Part shown: one piece after another, positions 25,386 through 33,816 of the stretch | Layout of the letters: each line of letters opens with the position of its first letter | Numbering within the stretch: position 1 is the stretch's first letter | Source of the DNA: CAZKWG01 sp964615375 | GTDB taxonomy: Bacteria > Myxococcota_A > UBA796 > CAZKWG01 | NCBI GenBank assembly: GCA_964615375.1 | Contig: CAZTOW010000046.1 | Coordinates: 1-64,000, forward strand | Reading direction: 5' to 3' | Length of the DNA stretch: 64,000 nt | Translations under genes and position numbers: made by a program | The notes under the pieces: model-generated | Seen by the model: the letters and a program-made list of their open reading frames with translations, nothing else | Database searches by the model: none | Told to the model about the DNA's origin: nothing

Positions 25386-26252
25386 ATGAGCCCTGCGCCG
25401 CTGCCTGTTCACGACGACCTCTCCGGCGAGATCCCGGTCACTCCCTCCTTGGAGCGCTGGCGCGCCATGTCCCTCGAGGCCCGCGACGCCCACATCCTGG
25501 AGGTGCAGGCCGCGCTCGAGCGCACCCAGGATCTCATGAGCCAGGGGCGGCCCCACGCCATCGCCCGGTCCAGCGCGCTCTCCGTGCTCGGCGACTGGTT
25601 CCGGCGCGTCGGGCGGCGCATGTACCTCGCCAGCGAGCTCCCCGTCCTCTACCCCGACGAGGCCGCCTTCGAGCCCGACCTCCTCGCCGTCCGGGACGTC
25701 GATGACCCCGGGGACGCCGACACGCGCATGGCCTGGGTGGTCGCCGACGAGGGCAGAGGCCCTGATCTGACCATGGAGATCCTCTACCGGGGCTCCCGGG
25801 AGAAGGACCTCGTCACCAACGTCGCCCGCTACGCCCGCCTCGGCGTCCCCGAGTACTTCGTCTACGACCGGCTCCGGCAGCGGCTCTACGGCTACCGCCT
25901 GCCCAACCCCGCGGCCCGCCGCTACGAGTCCATCCCCTCGCGCTCGGGCGCCCTCTGGTCGGGCGTGCTGGGGCTCGACCTCCGGATCGTAGACCAGAAG
26001 CTGAGCTTCTTCCACGGAGAGGCCGCACTGCCCGAGGCGCGCGAGCTCATCGACCGGCTCAGCGCGCTCCTGGACCAGCGCACGCGGCAGATCGAGGGCG
26101 AGGTGGCTGAGCGCGAGGCGATGGAGCAGCGGATCGCCGCGGAGCGTGAGGGCCGTGAGCTCGCCGAGGCCCGCGCCGAGGAGGAGGCTCGCGCCCGCGC
26201 CGCCCTGGAGGCCCGCGTGGCGGAGCTGCTGGCGCGCCTCGGCGAAGGGTGA
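25386..26252 (+). CDS. Uma2-family (DUF820) nuclease-fold protein
   Basis: This 288-aa protein has a Uma2 core at about residues 60-200: FEPDLLAV, LTMEILYRGSREKDL and YARLGVPEYFVYDRLRQRL carry the conserved D, E and Y positions of the family. The C-terminal 70 residues are a Glu/Arg/Ala coiled coil. Uma2 proteins have a PD-(D/E)xK-like fold with unproven cellular roles. I chose the ATG at 25386; a longer frame from 25338 has no better ribosome-binding site. It is the second Uma2 in the window (see 4567), but the two differ in sequence and repeat type. Confidence 0.82.
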   Translation: MSPAPLPVHDDLSGEIPVTPSLERWRAMSLEARDAHILEVQAALERTQDLMSQGRPHAIARSSALSVLGDWFRRVGRRMYLASELPVLYPDEAAFEPDLLAVRDVDDPGDADTRMAWVVADEGRGPDLTMEILYRGSREKDLVTNVARYARLGVPEYFVYDRLRQRLYGYRLPNPAARRYESIPSRSGALWSGVLGLDLRIVDQKLSFFHGEAALPEARELIDRLSALLDQRTRQIEGEVAEREAMEQRIAAEREGRELAEARAEEEARARAALEARVAELLARLGEG

Positions 26253-26336
26253 GCGCCGGCCCTGCAGGCCGCTTGCCCCTTCCTCCCCGCCCGGATAGCC
26301 CCGGCCGGGCCCCGACCCGGGCCGCCAGGAGGGACC

Positions 26337-27956
26337 GTGTCCGCCGAGTCCGAGACGCCTGACAGCCCGCTCGCCGCGGAGATCCTCCGCCGGCGCACCT
26401 TCGCCATCATCTCGCACCCGGACGCCGGCAAGACCACGCTGACCGAGAAGCTGCTCCTGTACGGCGGCGCGCTGCACATGGCGGGCTCCATCAAGGGGCG
26501 AAAGGCCGACCGGCACGCCGTCTCCGACTGGATGGCGATGGAGCAGGAGCGCGGCATCTCGATCACGTCGTCGGTGCTGCAGTTCGAGCACCAGGGGCGC
26601 CGCTTCAACCTCGTGGACACCCCCGGACACGCCGACTTCAGCGAGGACACCTACCGCGCGCTGGCCGCGGTGGACTCGGCCGTGATGCTGCTGGACGCGG
26701 TCAAGGGCGTGGAGGAGCGCACCCGGCGACTGTTCGAGGTCTGCCACCTGCGCCGCATCCCCATCGTCAGCATGGCCAACAAGATGGACCGCCCGGCCAA
26801 GGACCCGCTGGAGCTGATGGACGAGGTGCGGTCCACCCTGGGTCTGCGCGTGGTGCCGTTCAACTGGCCCATCGGCGACGGCCCCGACTTCAAGGGCGTG
26901 CTGGACCTGCGCGCCCGGCAGATCCACCTCTTCGACCGCGCCGGTCGCGGCGCCACCATCGCGTCCGAGCGGATCGTCCACCTCGACGACCCGAGCGTGC
27001 CCGAGCTCATCGGCGAGCAGCGCCTGTTGAAGCTGCTGGAGGACATGGAGCTGCTCGAGGCCGCCGACGCCTGGGACGACGAGGCCTTCCGCGTGGGCGA
27101 CCTCTCGCCCATGTTCTTCGGATCGGCGATGACCAACTTTGGTGTCGGCGCCGTACTAGATGGGCTAGTCAACCTCGCGCCCCCGCCCTCCCCGCGCCCG
27201 ACCACCGTGGGCTCGCGCTCGCCTTTCGACGAGAACTTCTCAGCCTTCGTCTTCAAGATCCAGGCCAACATGAACCCCAAGCACCGGGACCGCGTCGCCT
27301 TCGTGCGCGTCGTGTCCGGGCGCTTCGAGCGCGGCATGGACGTGACCATCGCGCGCACGGGCAAGACCCTGCGCCTGTCCAAGGCCCACACCTTCGTCGC
27401 CGCCGACCGCGAGGCCGTCGAGGAGGCCGTGCCCGGCGACATCGTGGGCCTCTTCGACCCCGGCCAGCTGCGCCTGGCGGACACGCTCTACGTGGGGCCG
27501 GAGGTGCGCTTCCAGGGTATCCCGCGCTTCGCCCCGGAGCATTTCGCCCGCGTCCGCCTGCTGGACCCCACCCGCCGCAAGCACCTGGTGACCGGGCTCG
27601 AGCAGCTCTCGCAGGAGGGCGCCATCCAGCTCTTCTACCGCTCCAAGGACGGCCCCGCCGACGCCTACGTGGGCGCCGTCGGTCTGCTGCAGCTCGACGT
27701 GCTCATCGAGCGCCTCCGGCTCGAGTACAACGTGGCCGCGACCCTGGAGACCAGCCGCTTCCGCATCGCCCGCTGGATCGCCGGAGAGCCGTCTGGCCTC
27801 GCCTGGCTGGAGAGCCGCTCCGACTACCTCGTGGTGCGCGACCGCGAGGGCGCCCCCGTGCTGCTGCACGACAACGAGTGGGCCGTCCGCCGCGCGCTCC
27901 AGGAGGCCAAGGGCCTCAAGCTCCTGGAGTTCTCGCCGCTCGGCCCGGAGGTCTGA
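26337..27956 (+). CDS. prfC: Peptide chain release factor 3
   Basis: This 539-aa translational GTPase removes class I release factors from the ribosome after termination. The G motifs are intact: G1 SHPDAGKTTLTEKLL (about residues 22-36), G3 DTPGHADFSEDT and G4 MANKMDRP. Length matches the family (about 530 aa). The start is GTG at 26337 with AGGAGG five bases upstream. It is the only clear housekeeping gene in the window. The GST-like gene begins three bases after its stop, so the two are almost certainly co-transcribed. Confidence 0.96.
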   Translation: MSAESETPDSPLAAEILRRRTFAIISHPDAGKTTLTEKLLLYGGALHMAGSIKGRKADRHAVSDWMAMEQERGISITSSVLQFEHQGRRFNLVDTPGHADFSEDTYRALAAVDSAVMLLDAVKGVEERTRRLFEVCHLRRIPIVSMANKMDRPAKDPLELMDEVRSTLGLRVVPFNWPIGDGPDFKGVLDLRARQIHLFDRAGRGATIASERIVHLDDPSVPELIGEQRLLKLLEDMELLEAADAWDDEAFRVGDLSPMFFGSAMTNFGVGAVLDGLVNLAPPPSPRPTTVGSRSPFDENFSAFVFKIQANMNPKHRDRVAFVRVVSGRFERGMDVTIARTGKTLRLSKAHTFVAADREAVEEAVPGDIVGLFDPGQLRLADTLYVGPEVRFQGIPRFAPEHFARVRLLDPTRRKHLVTGLEQLSQEGAIQLFYRSKDGPADAYVGAVGLLQLDVLIERLRLEYNVAATLETSRFRIARWIAGEPSGLAWLESRSDYLVVRDREGAPVLLHDNEWAVRRALQEAKGLKLLEFSPLGPEV

Positions 27957-27959
27957 GCC

Positions 27960-28664
27960 ATGATCACCGTCCATGGCCCCACCGCGCGGGTCGGTCGGCT
28001 CAACGCGAGCCCCTTCGTCTCCAAGCTGGAGACCTGGCTGCGCATGGCCGGGCTGCCCTACGTCTTCAAGCCGGCCAGCCCGCTGAAGGCGCCCAAGGGC
28101 AAGGTCCCCTACATCGAGGTGGACGGCCAGTTGATGGGCGACAGCCAGCTCATCCTGGAGCACCTGACGCGAAAGTACGGCGTCACCCTGGATGATCACC
28201 TCAGCGCGCGAGAGCGGGCCGAGGGCCGCGCGATCCGCCGCATGCTGGAGGAGGGCACCTACTTCTGCACGCTGCACTACCGCTGGGTGTCCGACGCCGG
28301 CTGGGCGGAGACCCGGCGCCTCATGAAGGAGATGGGCCCCGGCTTCATCCTGGCCTTCGTGCGCCGCATGCAGCGCCGCAAGACCTGGGAGCAGGGCGCG
28401 GGCCGCCACAGCCTGGACGACATCTTCGCCATGGCCATCCAGGATTTTCGCGCGCTCGGTGAGCTGGTGGGCGACCGCCCCTGGACGCTGGGCGACCAGC
28501 CCTCCAGCGTGGACGCCACCGTGCTCGGCTTCCTGCACGCCGTCCTGAACTTCCCCGCCCGGAACCCCATCCAGGACGCCGTGCGGGCCCAGGCCAACCT
28601 CGTCTCTCTGCATGATCGCGGCATGGCCCGCTGGTGGCCGGAGGGAGAGGTCGCCACGCGCTGA
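27960..28664 (+). CDS. Glutathione S-transferase-like protein (metaxin/FAX-like)
   Basis: This 234-aa protein has an N-terminal thioredoxin-like GST domain (SPFVSKLETWLRMAGLPY, then KGKVPYIEVDG and a DSQLILEHL glutathione-site-like segment) and a C-terminal helical GST domain. The closest style is the metaxin / failed-axon-connections branch, whose bacterial members have unknown substrates. The ATG at 27960 lies three bases after the prfC stop. The next gene follows after a further 13 bases, so this looks like a four-gene transcript. Confidence 0.85.
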   Translation: MITVHGPTARVGRLNASPFVSKLETWLRMAGLPYVFKPASPLKAPKGKVPYIEVDGQLMGDSQLILEHLTRKYGVTLDDHLSARERAEGRAIRRMLEEGTYFCTLHYRWVSDAGWAETRRLMKEMGPGFILAFVRRMQRRKTWEQGAGRHSLDDIFAMAIQDFRALGELVGDRPWTLGDQPSSVDATVLGFLHAVLNFPARNPIQDAVRAQANLVSLHDRGMARWWPEGEVATR

Positions 28665-28677
28665 GCTGAGGACTCCT

Positions 28678-29163
28678 TTGTCTACTTCTTCGCCCCCAGT
28701 CCGCTCGGTCGCTGACCCATCGGTCGAACGGCAGCGTGACCCCCTCGCTTGCGGCTTTGCCTGCGCGGTCATGCTGGCCGCGGATAGAGGAGTACCTCTG
28801 AACCAGAATGAGCTGATCGGGAGGTGGCGGCTCGACAGCGCCGACCGCTGGGCGGCGCTGAACGGCCTGAGCCCTGGTGAGCTGGCACGGCTCCTCACGC
28901 TGGAGCTGAACGGCAGCCTCTGGCGAGGCGGTGACACCTCTCTCCAGGAGCCCTCGGACGTGCTCCACGCGCTTCGGGGCCGGAGCTGGGCGGCGCTCCT
29001 CGGCCCTGGCCGCATGGGTCACTGGGTCGTGGTGGACGGCCTGGACCGCACCGATCGTGTCGCCGTCCGAGACCCCACGGGCCATCGCCGCCGCTTCACC
29101 GTGGGAGCCTGGACCGCGGCGTGGTATCATAGAGAGGCGGTGTTCGAGGTGAACGATGGCTGA
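28678..29163 (+). CDS. Papain-like (C39-type) cysteine peptidase
   Basis: This small protein of about 161 aa has a papain/C39-like triad: Cys in PLACGFACAV, His in GHWVVVDGL and Asp in VRDPTGHRRR. I place the start at the TTG at 28678, which has GAGGA five bases upstream and lies 13 bp after the GST-like gene; a longer frame from 28612 would overlap that gene. There is no signal peptide. The next small gene overlaps its end by 8 bp, so translation is probably coupled. It could be a peptidase with its inhibitor or substrate, or a small papain-fold toxin with its antitoxin. Confidence 0.72.
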   Translation: MSTSSPPVRSVADPSVERQRDPLACGFACAVMLAADRGVPLNQNELIGRWRLDSADRWAALNGLSPGELARLLTLELNGSLWRGGDTSLQEPSDVLHALRGRSWAALLGPGRMGHWVVVDGLDRTDRVAVRDPTGHRRRFTVGAWTAAWYHREAVFEVNDG

Positions 29164-29398
29164 GGTCCCCGAGGTGCTGAGCGTGACCCGGAAGAGCGCA
29201 GACGAAGCGCGCGTCATGGTCCGCGTCCACGGCACGGAGCGCAGCTACTCGGTCCGAGCAGAGCGAGGCGCTCCCCTCACCGTCCTCGTCGCGGACGAGG
29301 CTCTGCAGAGCGCTGTGCGTGACTGGCCGGAGCTCTATCGGGATCTCATGGCGCGCTGTCGTGAGCTGCTGCGCCAGCAGGTCGCAGCCGCGGCCTGA
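29156..29398 (+). CDS. Small partner protein of the papain-like peptidase
   Basis: This 80-aa protein starts inside the last codons of the papain-like gene (8-bp overlap), so its translation is likely coupled. It is mixed charge, with a beta-rich first half and an amphipathic C-terminal helix (WPELYRDLMARCRELLRQQV). I recognise no family. Its position suggests an inhibitor, chaperone or antitoxin for the peptidase. Confidence 0.65.
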   Translation: MAEVPEVLSVTRKSADEARVMVRVHGTERSYSVRAERGAPLTVLVADEALQSAVRDWPELYRDLMARCRELLRQQVAAAA

Positions 29399-29433
29399 CT
29401 TCGACCTGTACCCACAGAACACCTCGCGGAAGC

Positions 29434-31203
29434 TCAGGCTCCGCGCGACCTCCCCCACCGCGCCAGCGCCGCGAGCCCGCCCACCCCCAGCGCCGCGAGG
29501 CCCAGGGGCGCCGCCGCGCCGAGCTCGATCCCCAGCATTCGCCCGCACAGGTAGGCGAGCGCGGACGATCGTGAGAGCAGGAAGATCAGCCCGCAGGCCA
29601 GCTCGACCCGCCCCCCGCCGAGCAGGGCCAGCGCGGGGAGCAGGAGGGCGGCGCGGAGGTAGGCGCCAGCACCCCCCGAGGCCGCGCCCAGCTCCACATC
29701 GACGAGGGCCAGCGCCGCCAGGCCCAGCCCCAGGGCCCACCCCGCTCGCCGCGCCAGCGCGACCGCCCCCAGCGCCGCCGCCCCCAGTGACACCGCCGCC
29801 AGCCCCGGAGTGAGCGCCCCCTCGCTCAGGCGCTCGACCCCGACCAGCCCCGCCCGCGCGACCAGGGCCCAGGCGATCAGGCTCGCCGTGTCCAGCGGCG
29901 CCGCCTCGGCCTCCCCCGCCGCCGGGGGGCCTCGCACCACCCGCGCCAGCAGCGCCGACCAGAACAGGAGCCCAGAGAGCGCGTACAGCAGCGGCGGAGC
30001 CCGCCAGGTGCCCAGGAAGGGGTCCAGCGGCAGCGCCTGAGCGAAGGTGCCGACCCCCACGAAGCCCAGGATCGCGGCCTGGGACAGCGCGCGCGAGCCC
30101 GGCCCCCAGGCCAGCGCGAGCGCCGGCAGAATCGCGAGCGTAAAGTAGTGGACCCACACGATGGGCGAGCCGAGCAGGGTGGCGATCACCCCGAGCCCCG
30201 CCACCCCCCAGGGGTCCGCCAGCAGCTCGGAGAGCGCCCCGCGCAGCCCCGCGCGCCCTCCCCCCCGCGCCAGCGCCCGCGCCCCCAGCGCCCCCGCCAG
30301 CGAGAGCCCCAGCCCACCCAGGACCAGCCGGGAGAGCGCGCTGGCCTCCACCCCGCTGGCGTCCGAGAGCGCGCGGACCAGCGACCAGTTCCCCTGCTCG
30401 GGCGTGTAGACCAGGCGCTCCACCCCGCCCAGCGCCCCGAGCCAGTCCCCCCACACCCCGGGCGCGCCGAAGACCAGCGCCGGCCAGGCGATCAGCGCCG
30501 CCCCCGCCACGCCCGCGCCCGCCCCCAGCGCCCGCACCCCGCCCCGGACCCGCGCGGCCCGCGCCAGCGCGCACAGCCCGAGCCCCAGGCACGGCGCCAG
30601 CACGCTGGGCTTCAGCAGGACCAGCGCGGCGAGCCCCGCCCCGAGGACCGACAGCGGCGCCCGCGCCACCCCCGCGCACAGCAACGTGAGCCCCAGCAGC
30701 TGCCAGGCGCCCACGTTGCCGACGTGAGCGTCGATGGCGACCGGGTGCGCCCCCGCCAGCAGCGCCCCCGCCAGCCCCGCCGCCCCCAGGAGCTCCCGCC
30801 CGTGCGCCCGCGCCGCCGCCAGCGCCGCCCCCACCAGGGCCAGGGCCAGCCCCGCCTCATAGACGGCGAAGGCCCGCGAGTACCCGCCCGGCAGCGCGCC
30901 CCCGATCGCGTAGGAGAGCGGCGTCCCCGTCAGGTCCAGGCGGCGCCGGAAGCGCTCGGCGTCCTGATAGCGCCGGTCCTCGCTCTGCGCCGCGTCTCGA
31001 CGCAACACATCCGCGTAGGACGCCGTCTCGACATACGGGCTGCCCGGCGGGCCCTCGCTCAGCGCCACCACCCGGGGCAGCGCCCAGTAGTGGTAGAAGT
31101 CCACTCCGTAGGTGTTGGCGTAGCGACGTGTACAGACCGCCGCCGCGTACAGGCTGATCAGCAGCGTGAGCAGGATCGCTGCGGTGCGAGCGGTCCCCGT
31201 CAT
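29434..31203 (-). CDS. Polytopic membrane glycosyltransferase, GT87-like (DUF2029)
   Basis: This 589-aa protein has about a dozen membrane helices. Family-like features: an early acidic motif after helix 1 (VDFYHYWALP), TPLSYAI before a helix, a G-N-V/W element (HVGNVGAWQLLGL), a LKPSVLAPCL segment and SPIVWVHYF near the end. GT87 enzymes use polyprenyl-phosphate-linked sugars on the outer face of the inner membrane; the substrate here is unknown. The ATG at 31203 overlaps the stop of the upstream lipoprotein gene (ATGA), so the two are translationally coupled. The sequence is extremely Ala/Leu/Gly-rich. Confidence 0.78.
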   Translation of the reverse strand: MTGTARTAAILLTLLISLYAAAVCTRRYANTYGVDFYHYWALPRVVALSEGPPGSPYVETASYADVLRRDAAQSEDRRYQDAERFRRRLDLTGTPLSYAIGGALPGGYSRAFAVYEAGLALALVGAALAAARAHGRELLGAAGLAGALLAGAHPVAIDAHVGNVGAWQLLGLTLLCAGVARAPLSVLGAGLAALVLLKPSVLAPCLGLGLCALARAARVRGGVRALGAGAGVAGAALIAWPALVFGAPGVWGDWLGALGGVERLVYTPEQGNWSLVRALSDASGVEASALSRLVLGGLGLSLAGALGARALARGGGRAGLRGALSELLADPWGVAGLGVIATLLGSPIVWVHYFTLAILPALALAWGPGSRALSQAAILGFVGVGTFAQALPLDPFLGTWRAPPLLYALSGLLFWSALLARVVRGPPAAGEAEAAPLDTASLIAWALVARAGLVGVERLSEGALTPGLAAVSLGAAALGAVALARRAGWALGLGLAALALVDVELGAASGGAGAYLRAALLLPALALLGGGRVELACGLIFLLSRSSALAYLCGRMLGIELGAAAPLGLAALGVGGLAALARWGRSRGA

Positions 31204-31907
31204 CTCCCGTAGTCCACCAGCTCCGTGTAGTCTGACTTCACCGTGCCCACGTCGCGCGCCACCCAGCTCTCGTTCCCGTAACGCTCGCGGATGTGCAGCG
31301 CGGTGAAGTCGCCAGCCGGGACGGACACCGACGCCTCCTCCTCGACCGTGTAGCTGTACGTGTAGCTGTAGTCCGTAGGCGCCGTCGCGTCCGTCTCCAC
31401 CGTGAAATTCCACTCCACGTCCCACTCGTCGCCCACGCTGAGCGTCTTCGGCTGGATGAAGCCGTCCTCGTAGGTGGTCAGGCTCCACCCTGAGTAGGTG
31501 TAGCCCGTCGCGACGGTGGTGTAGGCCAGGTAGGACTCCTCGATGTACAGCCCGTCCGACGCGCAGGTGTACGTGCTCGTGCCCTCCGCGTCATACGTGT
31601 AGGTGGAGGCCTCGGTCTCGTAGACCAGGGCGGCCTCCACCTCGCCGCCCGAGAGGCGGGTGATCTCCATCGTGTACGTGCCCTCGTAGTCCAGGTCCAC
31701 GAAGGCCCACTCCCAGGAGGCGCCCTCCTCGAAGCCCGTGTACGCGCCGCAGGGCCCCGCGTCGGCGTCGGTGTCCGTGTCCGTGTCCGTGTCCGTGTCC
31801 GTGTCGGAGTCGGTGTCCGTGTCCGTGTCGGTCTCGTCGCCGCCGCCGTCCTTGGCGGAGGGGTCGCAGGAGCACAGGAAGGCGAGGATCAGCAGGCTCA
31901 GGCGCAT
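31200..31907 (-). CDS. Lipoprotein with Thr-Asp repeat linker
   Basis: This 235-aa predicted lipoprotein has a leader ending AFLCSC (Cys14), then a linker made mainly of Thr-Asp dipeptides (residues about 24-49) encoded by a hexanucleotide repeat. The rest is Tyr/Thr-rich, probably beta-sandwich, with Cys residues that may pair. It is probably tethered to the outer membrane with the linker lifting the domain off the surface. It is translationally coupled to the GT87-like gene, so its domain or linker might be the glycosylated partner; that is speculative. Confidence 0.82.
   Translation of the reverse strand: MRLSLLILAFLCSCDPSAKDGGGDETDTDTDTDSDTDTDTDTDTDTDADAGPCGAYTGFEEGASWEWAFVDLDYEGTYTMEITRLSGGEVEAALVYETEASTYTYDAEGTSTYTCASDGLYIEESYLAYTTVATGYTYSGWSLTTYEDGFIQPKTLSVGDEWDVEWNFTVETDATAPTDYSYTYSYTVEEEASVSVPAGDFTALHIRERYGNESWVARDVGTVKSDYTELVDYGR
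31761..31836 (-). repeat. Hexanucleotide repeat encoding (Thr-Asp)n
   Basis: About twelve copies of GTGTCC or close variants (GTGTCG, GTCGGC, GAGTCG) code on the minus strand for a Thr-Asp linker. Because the unit is six bases, slippage keeps frame and changes only linker length. Confidence 0.9.
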
Positions 31908-31964
31908 CGGAGCTCCGTCGAGGGGTCACTGATGGTATATTCAGTCCCCACCGCGGGAGCACCC

Positions 31965-33797
31965 ATGGGCTTCACCTGGCGTCCCCAGCTCCAATCCCAG
32001 GATCAACCGGCCTCCGCTCCCGTGTGCGAGGCGCCCGAGCTGGAGGTGGACGACGCGACCAGCGAGGAGCTCTCCCCCTGGACCGCCTGGGGCCTCCAGG
32101 ATCTGAGCGGCAACGCCGAGCTGCTCAGCCGCCTCCCGATGGGCATGGAGGACGCCGGCACCGAGCTCTGCGAGGAGCCGCCCGCCGAGGAGACCCCCGC
32201 CGAGGAGACCGAGGGCGAGTGCCCGCAGGAGACCGATGAGGAGGCCGTCGCCCGCGTCACCGGCGACGCCAGCACGAAGCTCACGGACGGGGGCTGGCTC
32301 GACACCGTGGACGAGGGTGAGGCGACCGGCGCGCTCGAGCAGATCCTCACGCTGAAGCCCGAGCTCCAGGGCCAGGTCATCGACAAGCTGACGCCCGAGC
32401 AGCTCTCCGCGCTGATGTCCAAGGTCCCCGAAGACCAGCGCGAGAAGTTCGAGAGCCTCTACCAGAACACCACAGACCCGGCGAAGAAGGTGCAGCTCTG
32501 GTCGGAGGTCTACAAGGCCCGCGCGCGCAACAAGGCGGCGGCCGAGGAGCAGGACACCGACTGGTGGGACTGGTCCCCCGAGGCCGAGAAGAAGCGGCTC
32601 AGCAACGGCAAGTGGGACCACATCACCGACACCACCGCCGCCGAGGCCGACGAGGAGACCGCGAAGATCCTGGCCGACATCGAGAGCGGCAAGGCCGGCA
32701 TGGCCGAGGTGGACAGGCTGCTGGAGCGCAAGGAGAAGGAGCAGAAGCTGGAGCAGGAGTACGGCATCGCGCTGACCAACGACGCCGGGAGCACGGGCAT
32801 CTTCGGCTGGGGCAAGCGCGACGCCGCCACCTGGTCCAAGGACGAGCTGGACCGCCTGGAGACCACCCTCTCCAAGATCCCGAAGGATCACCTGCACGAC
32901 AACCCGAAGCTCAACGAGATCTACCGGGCGGGAGACACCGACTGGCGCGGGCTATACGACCCGAACAACGGCCGGGTCTCGGTGAGCAATTCGGGCGCGT
33001 CCAAGGAGATCCACGACCGCCACGACCCGCTGGAGACCCTGCTGGCGACCAGCGCGCACGAGGTCGGCCACTCCGTCGAGGAGGCGAACCCGGACCTGAG
33101 CAAGGAGTTCATGGACGCCGCCGGCTGGAAGGACGTCGGCAGCAAGGGCGACCTCAAGCAGCAGTTGATCGACGCCGGCATGTCCGAGGCCGACGCCACC
33201 GCCAAGGTGGACGCCCTCTTCGCCGACCAGGAGAAGGGCTACAGCGGGCGCGGGCGCCTGGAGTACAACGGCAAGACATACGTGCTGGACGAGTACGACA
33301 CGTCCAAGGTGCTCTCCTTCGACACCGGCGCCATCCCCAAGGGCAGCGCCTGGGCCTACGGCGATGGCTCGCCCGGCGAGTACTGGGCCGACTTCTACTC
33401 GCGCTGCGTCCACCAGCCCGAGACCGTCTACGACGCCTTCGTGGACCAGCCGAAGAAGGACGTGGACGCCCGGCAGTCGGACGTCCAGCGCGCCGAGGAC
33501 GAGGTCAAGGCGCTGAACCTCGCGGGTGCTACGCCCGAGCAGATCGCCGCCGCCGAGGAGAACGCCCGCAAGGCCCGCGAGGCCCTGAGCGCCGCGGAGA
33601 AGGTGCAGACCAGCCGCAACAAGCAGTGGGAGATCATGCGCGGCAAGGTCTTCGGCACCGACGACAGCGACATCCAGAAGCTCGTTGCGCCCGCGGGCAA
33701 AGAGGCTATTTACGACGCCTACAAGCAGGAGGCCGCGAAGTGCGCCACCCCAGGCCAGTTGAGCGCCGTCCGCGAGAAGTACAAGGACCAGTTGTGA
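31965..33797 (+). CDS. HExxH zinc metalloprotease, lethal-factor-like, effector candidate
   Basis: This is a 610-aa protein without a signal peptide. The N-terminal 60 residues are Gln/Pro-rich with the motif LQDLSGNAELLSRL (45-58). A long helical middle (95-330) follows. The catalytic part has HEVGH (365-369) and a downstream candidate third zinc ligand in GEYWADFYS (Glu472), the gluzincin pattern of anthrax-lethal-factor-like (ATLF) and related proteases. The C-terminal 120 residues are coiled coil. The ATG at 31965 has GGGAG six bases upstream. Substrate unknown. The next gene begins 19 bp later. The protease class is well supported; the role as an exported effector is inferred. Confidence 0.8.
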   Translation: MGFTWRPQLQSQDQPASAPVCEAPELEVDDATSEELSPWTAWGLQDLSGNAELLSRLPMGMEDAGTELCEEPPAEETPAEETEGECPQETDEEAVARVTGDASTKLTDGGWLDTVDEGEATGALEQILTLKPELQGQVIDKLTPEQLSALMSKVPEDQREKFESLYQNTTDPAKKVQLWSEVYKARARNKAAAEEQDTDWWDWSPEAEKKRLSNGKWDHITDTTAAEADEETAKILADIESGKAGMAEVDRLLERKEKEQKLEQEYGIALTNDAGSTGIFGWGKRDAATWSKDELDRLETTLSKIPKDHLHDNPKLNEIYRAGDTDWRGLYDPNNGRVSVSNSGASKEIHDRHDPLETLLATSAHEVGHSVEEANPDLSKEFMDAAGWKDVGSKGDLKQQLIDAGMSEADATAKVDALFADQEKGYSGRGRLEYNGKTYVLDEYDTSKVLSFDTGAIPKGSAWAYGDGSPGEYWADFYSRCVHQPETVYDAFVDQPKKDVDARQSDVQRAEDEVKALNLAGATPEQIAAAEENARKAREALSAAEKVQTSRNKQWEIMRGKVFGTDDSDIQKLVAPAGKEAIYDAYKQEAAKCATPGQLSAVREKYKDQL

Positions 33798-33816
33798 TCC
33801 TCGCGGGAGAGGGCGC

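Noticed and set aside
31761..31836. Tandem hexanucleotides as a CRISPR-like array
   Set aside because: The units are six bases with no spacers and encode a Thr-Asp protein linker.
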